Made by a program: the position numbers and the translations under genes. From Nitrospina sp. (lineage in GTDB: Bacteria > Nitrospinota > Nitrospinia > Nitrospinales > VA-1): a DNA stretch of 15,900 nucleotides. Location of the stretch: the NCBI GenBank assembly GCA_018665625.1, contig JABJCF010000545.1:1-15900 (forward strand), read 5' to 3'. The notes under the pieces were generated by a model. It was not told the DNA's origin, ran no database searches, and saw only the letters and a program-made list of their open reading frames with translations. Of the stretch, positions 1-8,562 are shown one piece after another. Within the stretch, counting starts at the first letter, position 1. Each line of letters starts with the position of its first letter.

Positions 1-1
1 C

Positions 2-604
2 CCTTGGGTTGCAATATTATGGCCATCTTTTTTTGTACGCATTGATCATGTTTCCGGGGGGTTTATTGGGGCGAAATATTTTTTACTGCAAGTATCTTTT
101 TTAAAGGCTGTTTGTCCTGAAGTCGCTAAAGTGTTGTTAGTGCGTTTTCCAGAATTGCATTTTGGTTGGAGTGAAGATAAACGATTAACTGAAATTTATC
201 CTTCTATTAAAATTTATAAAGGTGCAGAGTCAATGTGTAACCAACTTCGGAACAGTCGACTATGTATTCATGATTTTCTTGGAACAACTTGGCTAGAAAC
301 ACTTTCTATGAACTTCCCAACCGTGATTTTCTGGGACCTTAAGAGGTCCAACATGCTTAAGTCGACCCAGCCTTATTTTGATGATTTGCGTAGGGTGAGA
401 ATTTTGCACGATACCCCGGAGTCTGCAGCAAAGCTAGTCAACGAGATATATGAAGATCCAATATCTTGGTGGAGTTCTCCAGATATTCAGGAGGTAAGGG
501 AAAAGTTCTGCCATCAGTTTGCTCGTGCCAGTGATGAATGGCTTTCTCAATGGAAAGAGGAATTGTTGAAAATTGCAGGCGGCCAAAAAAGCCGAAACCA
601 ATGA
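2..604 (+). CDS. LIC12162-family putative transferase, 3' part (5' end outside window)
   Basis: The reading frame is open from base 2 to the TGA at 602-604 and gives 200 residues with no convincing start, so the gene begins upstream of the window; the GTG at 131 is only an internal codon. The C-terminal part resembles the LIC12162 family of putative transferases seen in surface-carbohydrate loci. Features seen are a CIHDFLGTTWLETLSMNFPT stretch, which looks like the end of a GT-B-like nucleotide-sugar site, then FWDLKRSNML, DTPESAA and a Trp-rich tail (DPISWWSS, FARASDEWLSQW). The family is thought to be cytoplasmic and to modify glycans, but its substrate is not established. It converges with the DUF190 gene across about 70 bases in which I see no clear terminator. 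Family assignment rests on remembered motif resemblance and the exact reaction is unknown. Confidence 0.7.
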   Translation, partial: PWVAILWPSFFVRIDHVSGGFIGAKYFLLQVSFLKAVCPEVAKVLLVRFPELHFGWSEDKRLTEIYPSIKIYKGAESMCNQLRNSRLCIHDFLGTTWLETLSMNFPTVIFWDLKRSNMLKSTQPYFDDLRRVRILHDTPESAAKLVNEIYEDPISWWSSPDIQEVREKFCHQFARASDEWLSQWKEELLKIAGGQKSRNQ

Positions 605-675
605 AAAAAGGACAGTTGCTTCCAGTATGAGAAAGTTGACGGTACCGCTCGAATTTAGGATTTAGGTGAGATGTA

Positions 676-1023
676 TTAATTTTCGGAAGAATTTTTACCT
701 TCGTAAAAAACTATTTTTACCTCTTCTTCGGTGATCAGCCCTTCTTCGATAATTTCTCCGAGTTGAGGTTTCACGCGTTCTATATTTTCTTTTCGATCGA
801 CGACCTCAACGACGACAGGCAGATCATCAGACAGTCTCAAAATTGAGGTGGTGTGCAGCTTGCTCGTTTTGCCGAATCCACCGATACCTCTTATTACAGT
901 AGCGCCGGCCAAGCCTTCCTGTTTAAAAAATTCGACGAGATACTTTGATAGTAATTTGCCTTTATATTTACTGCCTTCACCAATAAATATTCTCAGTAAG
1001 ATAGCATCCGATTCTTTTTTCAC
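676..1023 (-). CDS. DUF190 (PII-like) protein
   Basis: This 115-residue cytoplasmic protein matches the DUF190 family: IFIGEGSKYKGKLLSKYLVE near residues 12-31, GATVIRGIGGFGKTSKLHT around 40-58, then DLPVVVEVVD and a C-terminal EEVKIVFYEG strand. The family has a PII-like ferredoxin fold and presumably binds a small ligand, which is not known. It starts with GTG one base after the crcB stop codon, so it is translated from the crcB transcript, probably by coupling; a GGGGATG stretch lies within the crcB tail. DUF190 genes recur next to fluoride channel genes, which suggests a role in fluoride sensing or channel control, but this is guilt by association. It is the last gene of a four-gene minus-strand operon. 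Confidence 0.88.
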   Translation of the reverse strand: MKKESDAILLRIFIGEGSKYKGKLLSKYLVEFFKQEGLAGATVIRGIGGFGKTSKLHTTSILRLSDDLPVVVEVVDRKENIERVKPQLGEIIEEGLITEEEVKIVFYEGKNSSEN

Positions 1024-1024
1024 T

Positions 1025-1405
1025 TTATTTCATCCCCATTCCAACAACTAAAACTTTGCCCAAAAAAACGGCCAACAAACATAGGGAAACTGTGCCTACA
1101 AGGTTGAGGCCGAACATCATATGTTCACTTTGCTCTAAAAGCTTCATCGATTCAAAGCTAAATGTAGACATTGTGGTGAAAGAACCTAAAACCCCGATGG
1201 TCAGGAACACTCTCACTTGTTCGTCGAACAGGCCGCGGTATTCCGACGCATACATTATCAGAGCCAGTAAAAGACTGCCCAGAAAATTGACCCCGAGAGT
1301 TCCCAGAGGAAAGGTGACGAATCCGCTTTGAATCCAGCCGCTGACCCAATAGCGTAAAATAGCACCGACAAAACCTCCCAATCCGACTATTAACCAAAGT
1401 GACAT
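1025..1405 (-). CDS. crcB: Fluoride ion channel CrcB/FluC
   Basis: This 126-residue inner-membrane protein has four hydrophobic segments and belongs to the Fluc fluoride exporters, which assemble as dual-topology dimers and let cytoplasmic F- leak out. Family hallmarks seen are GGFVGAILRYW (Arg18), the polar GVNFLGS track with Asn40, and GVLGSFTTMSTFSFE at residues 71-85, which surrounds the central Na+ site and the phenylalanine box. The first box position, usually Phe in TTFSTF, is Met79 here, while Phe82 is kept. There is a single copy, as expected for a homodimer rather than the paired two-gene form. It starts 4 bases after the TPR gene stop and ends 1 base before the DUF190 gene. I see no fluoride-riboswitch consensus before it or before the operon. 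Confidence 0.95.
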   Translation of the reverse strand: MSLWLIVGLGGFVGAILRYWVSGWIQSGFVTFPLGTLGVNFLGSLLLALIMYASEYRGLFDEQVRVFLTIGVLGSFTTMSTFSFESMKLLEQSEHMMFGLNLVGTVSLCLLAVFLGKVLVVGMGMK

Positions 1406-1409
1406 TATT

Positions 1410-1883
1410 TTATGGTGATTCCGGTTTGTTTTCGATCAGGCGTAGTCTCGTTGCAGCTATGGCAACGCCCGAATAATCGTTTCTATCTGTAAAAGACTGA
1501 ATGGCTTTTTTGGAGTAAAGGATGGCAGTTTTACTATCCTTCGTTTTATGGGCGATCCAGGCGATGTTCATTTCCATTTGTGGCACTTCCGGGTGCCTTG
1601 GATTGAGTTGAATTCCTTCTTTGTAGGAGGCTATCGATTCCTCATAACGTCCTGTATTACCATATGCGTTGCCCAAACTCAAATAGGCAGGAACGTAATT
1701 GGGATTTTCAAGGAGGGCTTTTTTAAATGCCTCGATGGCTTCTTCATGCTTGCCTGATGCTCCTTGTTCAATTCCTAATTGAAGATAGTCTTCCGCATGC
1801 ATCGGTTCTTCATGAGTAGTGACTCGCCAGACAGTGGCCCCTACGACACTGATGATGAGAAAAACACCGATTAACTTTTTCAT
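1410..1883 (-). CDS. Small membrane-anchored TPR protein
   Basis: This 157-residue protein has an N-terminal hydrophobic segment (about residues 4-19, after MKK) that acts as a signal peptide or anchor, so the rest is probably periplasmic. Two clear tetratricopeptide repeats follow, at about 30-62 (LGIEQGASGKHEEAIEAFKK) and 63-96 (LGNAYGNTGRYEESIASYKE), and a degenerate third at about 101-130. TPR folds bind partner proteins; no catalytic motif is seen. Its ATG overlaps the TGA of the large upstream gene in an ATGA arrangement, so translation is very likely coupled. The simplest reading is an accessory subunit for the propeller domain of that upstream membrane protein, which is inference from gene order. 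No specific family is recognised. Confidence 0.82.
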   Translation of the reverse strand: MKKLIGVFLIISVVGATVWRVTTHEEPMHAEDYLQLGIEQGASGKHEEAIEAFKKALLENPNYVPAYLSLGNAYGNTGRYEESIASYKEGIQLNPRHPEVPQMEMNIAWIAHKTKDSKTAILYSKKAIQSFTDRNDYSGVAIAATRLRLIENKPESP

Positions 1884-4800
1884 GGGACATTGCTTCTTTG
1901 GATTATGTATTCATGGTTCGCAGGAAAGCCACCCTTGATTAGAGTGGTTTCCCCAGTCGACCAGGTTATTTCAATGTCTTTGATATCATCAAAATTTTCC
2001 AGGCCAAAATGCGCTACAGGTGCATCGTAGGAATGGAACCCGCCTCCGGTTTTTATTTCGCGCAACTGGTGCTTATCTCCATTGAGTCCATAGCGGATAA
2101 TTATTTTGCATCCAAGACAAAAACGGTTGCCCTTTTCGTCGTGGAGTTTGAAAGTGGCACTATTATTTTTAGCCTCATGATTAGTATACACTTTGAACGG
2201 ACCGTATAGGGTATTCGCGATGATATCCAGGTCTCCATCCCTGTCTATATCCAGATAAGTGTACGAGGAGCTGTGGTCGTAGTCATCCAATCCAAAATCC
2301 TGTTCGGATGACTTAAAAGATTTCCCCTTCTGGTTATGGAAAAAATTATTGGCTGCAAACTCCTGGGTGATGGGCACCCCATTGACCACATACAGGTCTT
2401 GCCATTGGTCGTTATCCAGGTCGGCGAAGCGCGCGTTCCAACTCCATTCGGCCGTGGAAATTTGCGTTTGTTTGGAGACATCTTTAAATATGTGATCACT
2501 TTGACCCGATAACAGAAGGTTGAACTGGGTTTGCATGGGAATTTCGTCATCTCTGGAAAATTTGAGGTGTTGTGCCTCAAAGTATTTATTGCAAACCAAA
2601 TTGTTGAGCATGAAAGGTGCGGAAATTTTTTCGCAAAGCGTTTTATTTTTCCGTACTGTTGCCACCAGCACCATACGCATGACCATACATTCCTGAACCT
2701 GATCGGGATCGCCTAAGAGAGCGCACTTTTCTGTGATGTCCTGTTTTTCTGGGTTCAGAAGGGTAGCCAGCTTTACGAGTTGGTAGCAGGATTTTTTATC
2801 GAGAACACTTTTCCCCGAATCACAAAAATCGAGCCCGGCATTTTGCATGGTGTCACCAAAAATATTAGAGACAACATCCAGACCGCGTGACATTCCAATA
2901 TTCGCAAGATAAATATCAGGGATTAAATCATTGTTGAAATCCCCAATATCGATACTCATGGTGTTTTGAGTGGTGAGAGGAATAATGCCGTCCTGATGGC
3001 GAATTTTTTTAAAGGTGCCGTTATCGGCCCCGTGGTAATAGGTGTCAGCAACGCGGTAATCATTGCCAATCATTAGATCGGTTCGCCCATCGAGATTGAG
3101 ATCTGTAAGTAATGTGGAATGAGTTTGACCGGGAATGCCTTCCAGTTCTTCTATATTGAATTCAAGGTTGCGATTCATTACCAACTGATCGGCGGCTTGT
3201 TTTACAGGTTTGCGAGTCAGGATACCTAAATAGTAATTGCCATTAATGATATCGAGATAGCCGTCATGATTGATGTCCGCAAAGGCGGATGCGCTTGTGA
3301 GAAGAGCGTCTCCGTTTGGTACTTTTTTAATAGTGATTTTGCCTTCCACGGGGATGGGATTTAAAACCGCAAAATTCCCTTCGTTGAAAGTGGTTAGGAA
3401 AATATCGAGCCAACCATCGTTATTCAAATCAACGAGAGATATATTGATCCCCTGCTTACCTTTGAGTTGAGCCACATCGCTAAATACTTTTTTGAAACTT
3501 TTCCCATACAAATTCTGGTAAAGCTCAAATCCATTGTCCGTGGCAATGGCAAAGTCCGTCCAGCCATCGAGATTGAAATCCCCTGAAGCAATGCCGCGGC
3601 CAAAAAATAATGGATCAAGAAACAAACTTGGAGTCATGGAGTTGGAGTAGGTGATTCCCATCTCGGTTCCATTTTGTACGGTAAAGAGTTTTCCTTTCTG
3701 AGCGTTTCTAGTTTCGTGTGGGTGAGCTTTAAGGGTGATGTTTTCCTGCTTGAGAATAATAGGTGCTGCGTGACGAGTCATGGGGGGTAGAGAAAAGTCA
3801 TTGGCGTTTGAAGAAACATTTTTAGCAATGGGTTCGCCCACGATTTGGTCGTATTGTTGCAGCCACTGGATGTGGCGATACTCGATGAAACTATTAGTGG
3901 CGTAACCTAAACCTATGCCAATGGCAAAAACGATAGCAAAAAGTTTTATCGCCAGGAAAACGGAAAACGTGCGCGCAACGATCATCGCAGAATAAATACT
4001 GAATGTCCCAAGTGTGAACAGCATTGTAGTTACGAACGCGGGGGCCAGTCCTGACATCATCAAGGCTTGTGCCAGCATCAAATCAAAGGCTATTGGCAAG
4101 GGCATGATCGTGCCCATGAAAGAGATCAGACTCAGATTAATCAGATTGATCGGAACGCCAATCAATTTTTCGAAGCTCCATGCATGGCTTGCCACGGCTC
4201 CCAAGAAACCGGCTAAAAGCATGAGAGGGACCGTTCTGATAAAAATGTATTTCAGCCCTTTTAAATAGTCGTTGGTTGTTCCTTTGAATGCTTCTGACCA
4301 TGATTCGGTGGTGATATCGCAGGAGGTATCAATCTCACATACAGAGTTTTCAATCGGAGCCCTTTTTTTGTCAGAAATCAATGGGACAATTAATAGGATT
4401 AGCAAGAAGGTTGCGAGCAGTTTTGCCAGCGCCATATAAAAAGGAAAAATTGAGAACAGCATGGTCAGGATGACAATGTTCAGAGTGGGGGAACTGAACA
4501 TAACCGCTAAAGCGGTTTCCATTTTGCTCCCAGCCTCGTACATTCCTTTAGCTATGGGGGCGACGCAGTTGACACAAACACCGAGTGGCGTGCCAACAAA
4601 CATGCCCATAAAACTGTTGCGGAAACGTTTATCGGAGGATTGTCTGGGAGTGTATTTTAGAAGAGTGTAAAACCCTGCCGCGATTACAAGCCCAAAGGCC
4701 ATACCGCGCCAATTGGTTTGGTACCAGTTTAGAGTGGTGATCATCACCCGCGTAGTAAAATCTGCATTTCGCGATGCGTGGAAATGGGCTTCGTTGGTGA

Positions 4801-4936
4801 GAGGGTCTTCAAATGCTTCAGTGCCAGAAAGAGCTGCTTTTGTGTCCAAAGCGGGGTAGCGGGAAACCAACCAAAAAGAACTGGCCACACAAACAAGAAA
4901 AATAATAAGTATCGTAAACCTTCGGCTAACTGGCAT
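1880..4936 (-). CDS. ArsP/DUF318-like permease fused to FG-GAP repeats and an ASPIC/UnbV domain
   Basis: This 1018-residue membrane protein has a composite architecture. Residues 7-25 form an N-terminal membrane segment. Residues about 75-355 are a polytopic permease resembling the ArsP/DUF318 (UPF0718) family, with GTPLGVCVNCVAPIAKG (Cys121, Cys124) in the first half and a related FMGTIMPLPIAFDLML in the second, separated by a hydrophilic loop near 190-225. Seven Asp-rich FG-GAP/VCBS-type calcium-binding motifs start at Asp453, 503, 554, 612, 666, 839 and 896; those at 666 and 839 have lost the central Asp-Gly. A helical insert (about 700-800) carries six cysteines. Residues about 935-1015 match ASPIC/UnbV (GGGFHSYDAPVAHFGL). 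The propeller is most likely extracytoplasmic. Substrate is unknown; metal, arsenical or sulfur-type compounds are guesses from the permease family. It leads the operon with TPR, crcB and DUF190. The start has no Shine-Dalgarno. Confidence 0.85.
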   Translation of the reverse strand: MPVSRRFTILIIFLVCVASSFWLVSRYPALDTKAALSGTEAFEDPLTNEAHFHASRNADFTTRVMITTLNWYQTNWRGMAFGLVIAAGFYTLLKYTPRQSSDKRFRNSFMGMFVGTPLGVCVNCVAPIAKGMYEAGSKMETALAVMFSSPTLNIVILTMLFSIFPFYMALAKLLATFLLILLIVPLISDKKRAPIENSVCEIDTSCDITTESWSEAFKGTTNDYLKGLKYIFIRTVPLMLLAGFLGAVASHAWSFEKLIGVPINLINLSLISFMGTIMPLPIAFDLMLAQALMMSGLAPAFVTTMLFTLGTFSIYSAMIVARTFSVFLAIKLFAIVFAIGIGLGYATNSFIEYRHIQWLQQYDQIVGEPIAKNVSSNANDFSLPPMTRHAAPIILKQENITLKAHPHETRNAQKGKLFTVQNGTEMGITYSNSMTPSLFLDPLFFGRGIASGDFNLDGWTDFAIATDNGFELYQNLYGKSFKKVFSDVAQLKGKQGINISLVDLNNDGWLDIFLTTFNEGNFAVLNPIPVEGKITIKKVPNGDALLTSASAFADINHDGYLDIINGNYYLGILTRKPVKQAADQLVMNRNLEFNIEELEGIPGQTHSTLLTDLNLDGRTDLMIGNDYRVADTYYHGADNGTFKKIRHQDGIIPLTTQNTMSIDIGDFNNDLIPDIYLANIGMSRGLDVVSNIFGDTMQNAGLDFCDSGKSVLDKKSCYQLVKLATLLNPEKQDITEKCALLGDPDQVQECMVMRMVLVATVRKNKTLCEKISAPFMLNNLVCNKYFEAQHLKFSRDDEIPMQTQFNLLLSGQSDHIFKDVSKQTQISTAEWSWNARFADLDNDQWQDLYVVNGVPITQEFAANNFFHNQKGKSFKSSEQDFGLDDYDHSSSYTYLDIDRDGDLDIIANTLYGPFKVYTNHEAKNNSATFKLHDEKGNRFCLGCKIIIRYGLNGDKHQLREIKTGGGFHSYDAPVAHFGLENFDDIKDIEITWSTGETTLIKGGFPANHEYIIQRSNVP

Positions 4937-4944
4937 TGAGCGAA

Positions 4945-4950
4945 ATTATA
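4945..4950 (-). promoter_or_regulatory. -10-like hexamer just upstream of the permease-FG-GAP gene
   Basis: Read on the minus strand, a perfect TATAAT lies 8 bases before the ATG at 4936. No ribosome binding site lies between them and no good -35 is found 16-18 bases upstream. If it is used, transcription would begin at or within a base or two of the ATG, giving a leaderless mRNA for the whole four-gene operon. Confidence 0.4.
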
Positions 4951-5090
4951 AAAAATGTAAGGGAATTGAACTTGTATATTTTTACCCTAAAAAAGGCAGG
5001 ATGGGGAAACCAATTTTCGTATCTTGCTTACAAGAACTCCTATTGGTAGAATCCGTTCCATTGAAAAACCTTTTTAACGGGTTTTGCGGT

Positions 5091-5096
5091 TATAAT
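5091..5096 (+). promoter_or_regulatory. Putative -10 element for glnS
   Basis: A perfect TATAAT lies 46 bases before the glnS TTG start, in the divergent gap shared with the permease operon. No convincing -35 is present at 16-18 bases; a TTGAAA at 5061-5066 is too far upstream (24-base spacer). The element would give a short leader that includes the AGGAG site. Confidence 0.4.
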
Positions 5097-5130
5097 GGCT
5101 TCGTTTATTTCCCGCCCTGTATCAAGATAG

Positions 5131-5135
5131 AGGAG
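5131..5135 (+). promoter_or_regulatory. Shine-Dalgarno site that fixes the TTG start of glnS
   Basis: AGGAG lies 7 bases before the TTG at 5143. No ATG or GTG in this frame sits at a usable distance, and the residues that follow lead straight into the conserved GlnRS N-terminus, so TTG is the likely start. Confidence 0.75.
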
Positions 5136-5142
5136 AAAAAAT

Positions 5143-6816
5143 TTGTCAGATGTCGAAATCCCTTCCAATTTTATTCAAAATAGAATTGATGAAGAATTAA
5201 AGAGCACTAAGTTTACCGTCCACACGCGATTCCCTCCAGAACCCAATGGACATCTTCATATTGGCCATGCAAAGTCCATTTGTCTGAATTTCGGTCTTGC
5301 GGTGAAATATTCTGGAACATGTAATTTGCGGTTTGATGATACCAACCCCAGCAAAGAAGAAACTAAGTATGTGAAAGCCATTCAGGAAGATGTTAAATGG
5401 CTCGGATTCGACTGGGCAGATCGTATGTTTTACGCCTCCGACTATTTTGATCAGCTTTTTGAGTTTGCTGTTCAGTTGATAAACAAGGGAAAGGCGTATG
5501 TAGATGATTTGAACCCTGAACAAATACGTGAGTTTCGGGGAACCCTTTTAGAACCGGGAAAAGACAGTCCCTATCGAAACCGGACCCTTGAAGAGAATCT
5601 AGATTTATTCGAAAAGATGAAAGCCGGTGAGTTTGCAGAAGGAGAAAAAGTTCTGCGTGCCAAAATTGATATGGGTTCCGGCAATCTGAACTTGCGCGAC
5701 CCTATTCTTTACCGAGTTTTGAAGGCAACGCATCATCGGACGGGAGACAAGTGGTGCATTTATCCTATGTATGACTTTACCCACGGGCAATCAGATTCTA
5801 TTGAAAAAATAACCCATTCTTTATGTACTTTGGAGTTTGAGGATCATCGTCCTCTTTATGACTGGTTTTTGGATGAGTTGGACATTTATCATCCCGAGCA
5901 AATTGAGTTTGCGCGGTTGAACCTCAATTACACCATCTTAAGTAAAAGAAAACTTTTGCAGTTGGTAGAAGAAGGCCATGTGGATGACTGGGATGACCCG
6001 CGTATGCCAACGCTTTCCGGAATGCGCAGGCGAGGCTATCCTCCTGAGGCAATCCGCGAATTTTGTGAGCGTATTGGGATCTCAAAAAGCAATAGTACGG
6101 TTGATTTCGCGTTATTGGAACATTGTGTTCGTGAAAACCTGAACCAGACAGCTACACGTGTGATGGCGGTTTTGCGTCCACTTAAAGTGGTGCTGGTCAA
6201 TTACCCGGAAGATCAGGTTGAGGAAATGGATGCGGTGAATAATCCTGAAGACCCAAATGCCGGAACTCGCAAAATGCCGTTTTCCCGCGTTGTTTACATT
6301 GAGCGAGAGGATTTTATGGAAGATCCTCCTAAAAAGTTTTTTCGCCTGGCTCCCGGTCGCGAAGTCCGTCTCAAACACGGTTATGTAATTAAATGTGAAG
6401 AAGTAGTAAAAAATGAAGCCGGAGAGATCGTTGAGTTACGTTGTACTTATGATCCAGAGACACGCAGCGGTTCGACTCAAGACGGAAGAAAAGTTAAGGG
6501 TACGTTGCATTGGGTCTCAGCCGATCACGCCTATACAGCAAAGGTGAGATTGTACAGCCACCTTTTCACACATGAAAATCCGGCTAATGAAAAAGAGTGC
6601 CCCGATTTAAAATCGAGTTTGAATGCAGAATCTTTGGAAATCATTGAAGAAGCTTTAGTAGAGCCTTCATTAGGCAAAGCAAAAAGTGGAGAGCGGTTTC
6701 AATTTTTAAGGCTGGGTTATTTTTGCGTGGACAGCCAAACTTCTTCTTCTGATTCTCCAGTATTTAACCGGACTGTCACCCTCCGTGATGCTTGGGCAAA
6801 AATCGTAAAAAAATAA
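5143..6816 (+). CDS. glnS: Glutaminyl-tRNA synthetase
   Basis: GlnRS is a cytoplasmic class I enzyme that charges tRNA-Gln with glutamine using ATP. The 557-residue product is close to the length of the E. coli enzyme (about 554). The catalytic Rossmann domain has the HIGH motif in [14 protein letters not shown] (HIGH at 39-42) and the KMSKS-loop variant LSKRK at 266-270. The GlnRS-type stretch [16 protein letters not shown] (285-299 region) and [15 protein letters not shown] follow, and the two anticodon-binding beta-barrels fill the C-terminal half. These GlnRS-specific motifs distinguish it from GluRS. It starts with TTG behind a good AGGAG site. It stands alone, divergent from the permease operon and convergent with the kinase gene after a 22-base gap. 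Direct GlnRS charging fits lineages that do not rely only on the GatCAB route for Gln-tRNA. Confidence 0.97.
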   Translation: MSDVEIPSNFIQNRIDEELKSTKFTVHTRFPPEPNGHLHIGHAKSICLNFGLAVKYSGTCNLRFDDTNPSKEETKYVKAIQEDVKWLGFDWADRMFYASDYFDQLFEFAVQLINKGKAYVDDLNPEQIREFRGTLLEPGKDSPYRNRTLEENLDLFEKMKAGEFAEGEKVLRAKIDMGSGNLNLRDPILYRVLKATHHRTGDKWCIYPMYDFTHGQSDSIEKITHSLCTLEFEDHRPLYDWFLDELDIYHPEQIEFARLNLNYTILSKRKLLQLVEEGHVDDWDDPRMPTLSGMRRRGYPPEAIREFCERIGISKSNSTVDFALLEHCVRENLNQTATRVMAVLRPLKVVLVNYPEDQVEEMDAVNNPEDPNAGTRKMPFSRVVYIEREDFMEDPPKKFFRLAPGREVRLKHGYVIKCEEVVKNEAGEIVELRCTYDPETRSGSTQDGRKVKGTLHWVSADHAYTAKVRLYSHLFTHENPANEKECPDLKSSLNAESLEIIEEALVEPSLGKAKSGERFQFLRLGYFCVDSQTSSSDSPVFNRTVTLRDAWAKIVKK

Positions 6817-6838
6817 AATTTTAGGAAATTCTATTGAT

Positions 6839-8554
6839 TTATGCCCGAGGCTGCACTTTGGGTAAGATGAAGGTGAAGGTGGCTCCCTGCCCTTCTTCAC
6901 TTTTGACAAAAATAGATCCGCTATGCCGGGTTACGATTTTTTTGCAGATAGCCAGGCCAATTCCCGTTCCTCCGTATGATGAAACCCCATGCAATCGCTC
7001 CAGGGGAGCAAAGATGCGCTCGGCAAACTTTTCCGCATTCAACCCGATACCGTTATCCTTTACGTTGATGGTCCAGCCTTCTTTAGTTTCATAACTGCTA
7101 TCCACCTGAATTAGGGGGGGGATATCCTGTTTATGATATTTCAATGCGTTTTCGATCAGGTTTTGAAAAAGCTGTCGCATTAGGAAGGGGTCGGCTTCAA
7201 GATGCGGTAATTCCCCTATATTTATTTTGCCCCGAGTTTCCTGGAGTTTTGCATTCAGATCTTCGACCACTTCCAAAGCTATTTTTCCCAGGTCTATCTT
7301 TTGAAAAGCTTTGCCAGTTGTTGTTATCTGAGAAAGTCTCAATAGGTCTTCTATCAGGGTTTGCATCCTACATGCGGCATTCCCCATTCGATCGAGATAG
7401 GCTTTTTGCGTGTCATTGAACGAGTCACTGTCCCCTAGAAGGCGATCACTGAAAATAGAAATTTTTCTTAAGGGCTCCTGTAGATCATGCGAAGCGATGT
7501 AGGCGAAATCGCTCAACTCTTTGTTACTGCGTTCAAGTTCGGCAGCGTAATTTTTTAGATCATCCTGAGTTTGATTTTTATGTATGGCCAAAGCCGCGAT
7601 GTTTGCCGATGACGTAATGAGTTCCATTTCAGCTTGAAGGGGTTTTCTTGGTTCATGGTAATAGAGCGCGAAAGTACCCAGGACGGCACCAGAAACATTC
7701 ATGATCGGTGTGGACCAGCAAGCACGTAACTCATGTGAAAGTGGAAGGCTTTTGTGTTTAGCCCAACGGGAGTCTTTTGAAATGTCTTCGGCGATAATGG
7801 TGTTTTTAAGATAAGCCGCTGTTCCACAGGAACCCTGATCTTCCCCTATATAAACTTTTCGGGTTTTTTCAATATAACTTTTTGGCAGGTTTGGGGCTGC
7901 ACCATAATGTAGATATTTTCCGGATTTATCGAGAAGTAAAATAGAACTCTTTAGGCCATCGGTGTATTTTTCTACTTTCAGGCAAAGCTCATCCAAAACA
8001 GTTTGCAGATCATTGTTGGTCGCAAGAGAGCTTAGTAAATTATTTTGGTCGAGTAGATAGTTTTCTGCCAGTTTTCGTCCGGTAATGTCATAACCATAAA
8101 TGTTTACATATTCCTCTTCCACCACTGGGGAAAAGGTAAGTGAGTAAAAAATTTGTCCTACTTCTAATTCAATAGTTTCATTTTTATTTTTTGCAAGTGT
8201 TACTTCCACAATGTATTTCCAATATTTTGGGACTTCCTTTTTTACTTCCAGATCGAAAGTATTCATAAGCTTTCGGCTGGCAGGGTTTGCGTAGTATAAT
8301 TTTCCTTTATTAGAAACTCGCAAAACAGGATTGGGGTTTTCATCTGGAAACCGGGAAAGCCATTCGATTCGACTGTTCTTTTCGTGAACTTCTTCAGATA
8401 ATACTTTCAACGCATGCTCGAGAAGGGAGTAGTCGTCATCTCTCTGGCAGTAGGCCTCATCAATGGCTGATAAAAAACCTCGCAATTCCTGAGGAATATT
8501 TTTTTCATCCCCCATATAGCGTTTGATTTGGCGCAAAAGTAATTTATGCTTCAT
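6839..8554 (-). CDS. Soluble PAS-GAF sensor histidine kinase
   Basis: This 571-residue kinase has no transmembrane segment, so it senses a cytoplasmic signal. Order of parts: a helical N-terminal region (1-65), a PAS-like domain (about 68-165, ending in the PAC-type YGYDITGRKLAE), a GAF domain (about 175-325, with GEDQGSCGTAAY and a Cys at 243), and a coiled linker into the HisKA helix with phospho-acceptor His356 in ASHDLQEPLR. The HATPase_c domain follows, with the N box near Asn469, the G1 box DNGIGL at 500-505 and the G2 box GGTGIGLAI at 528-536. All catalytic motifs are intact. It ends without a receiver domain and no response regulator gene is in the window. It begins 8 bases after the FIST gene, so the two probably share a transcript and a pathway. 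The ligand of the GAF or PAS domain cannot be told from sequence alone. Confidence 0.95.
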   Translation of the reverse strand: MKHKLLLRQIKRYMGDEKNIPQELRGFLSAIDEAYCQRDDDYSLLEHALKVLSEEVHEKNSRIEWLSRFPDENPNPVLRVSNKGKLYYANPASRKLMNTFDLEVKKEVPKYWKYIVEVTLAKNKNETIELEVGQIFYSLTFSPVVEEEYVNIYGYDITGRKLAENYLLDQNNLLSSLATNNDLQTVLDELCLKVEKYTDGLKSSILLLDKSGKYLHYGAAPNLPKSYIEKTRKVYIGEDQGSCGTAAYLKNTIIAEDISKDSRWAKHKSLPLSHELRACWSTPIMNVSGAVLGTFALYYHEPRKPLQAEMELITSSANIAALAIHKNQTQDDLKNYAAELERSNKELSDFAYIASHDLQEPLRKISIFSDRLLGDSDSFNDTQKAYLDRMGNAACRMQTLIEDLLRLSQITTTGKAFQKIDLGKIALEVVEDLNAKLQETRGKINIGELPHLEADPFLMRQLFQNLIENALKYHKQDIPPLIQVDSSYETKEGWTINVKDNGIGLNAEKFAERIFAPLERLHGVSSYGGTGIGLAICKKIVTRHSGSIFVKSEEGQGATFTFILPKVQPRA

Positions 8555-8562
8555 CTCTTCAA

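Noticed and set aside
4937..5142. Fluoride riboswitch upstream of the crcB-containing operon
   Set aside because: The conserved crcB-motif blocks (GGNGATGG, CTGATGACTCC-like) are not seen on the minus strand here or just before crcB.
5001..5183. 60-codon plus-strand frame upstream of glnS
   Set aside because: It runs into glnS in another frame, covers the likely glnS promoter and leader, and has no ribosome site or recognisable domain.
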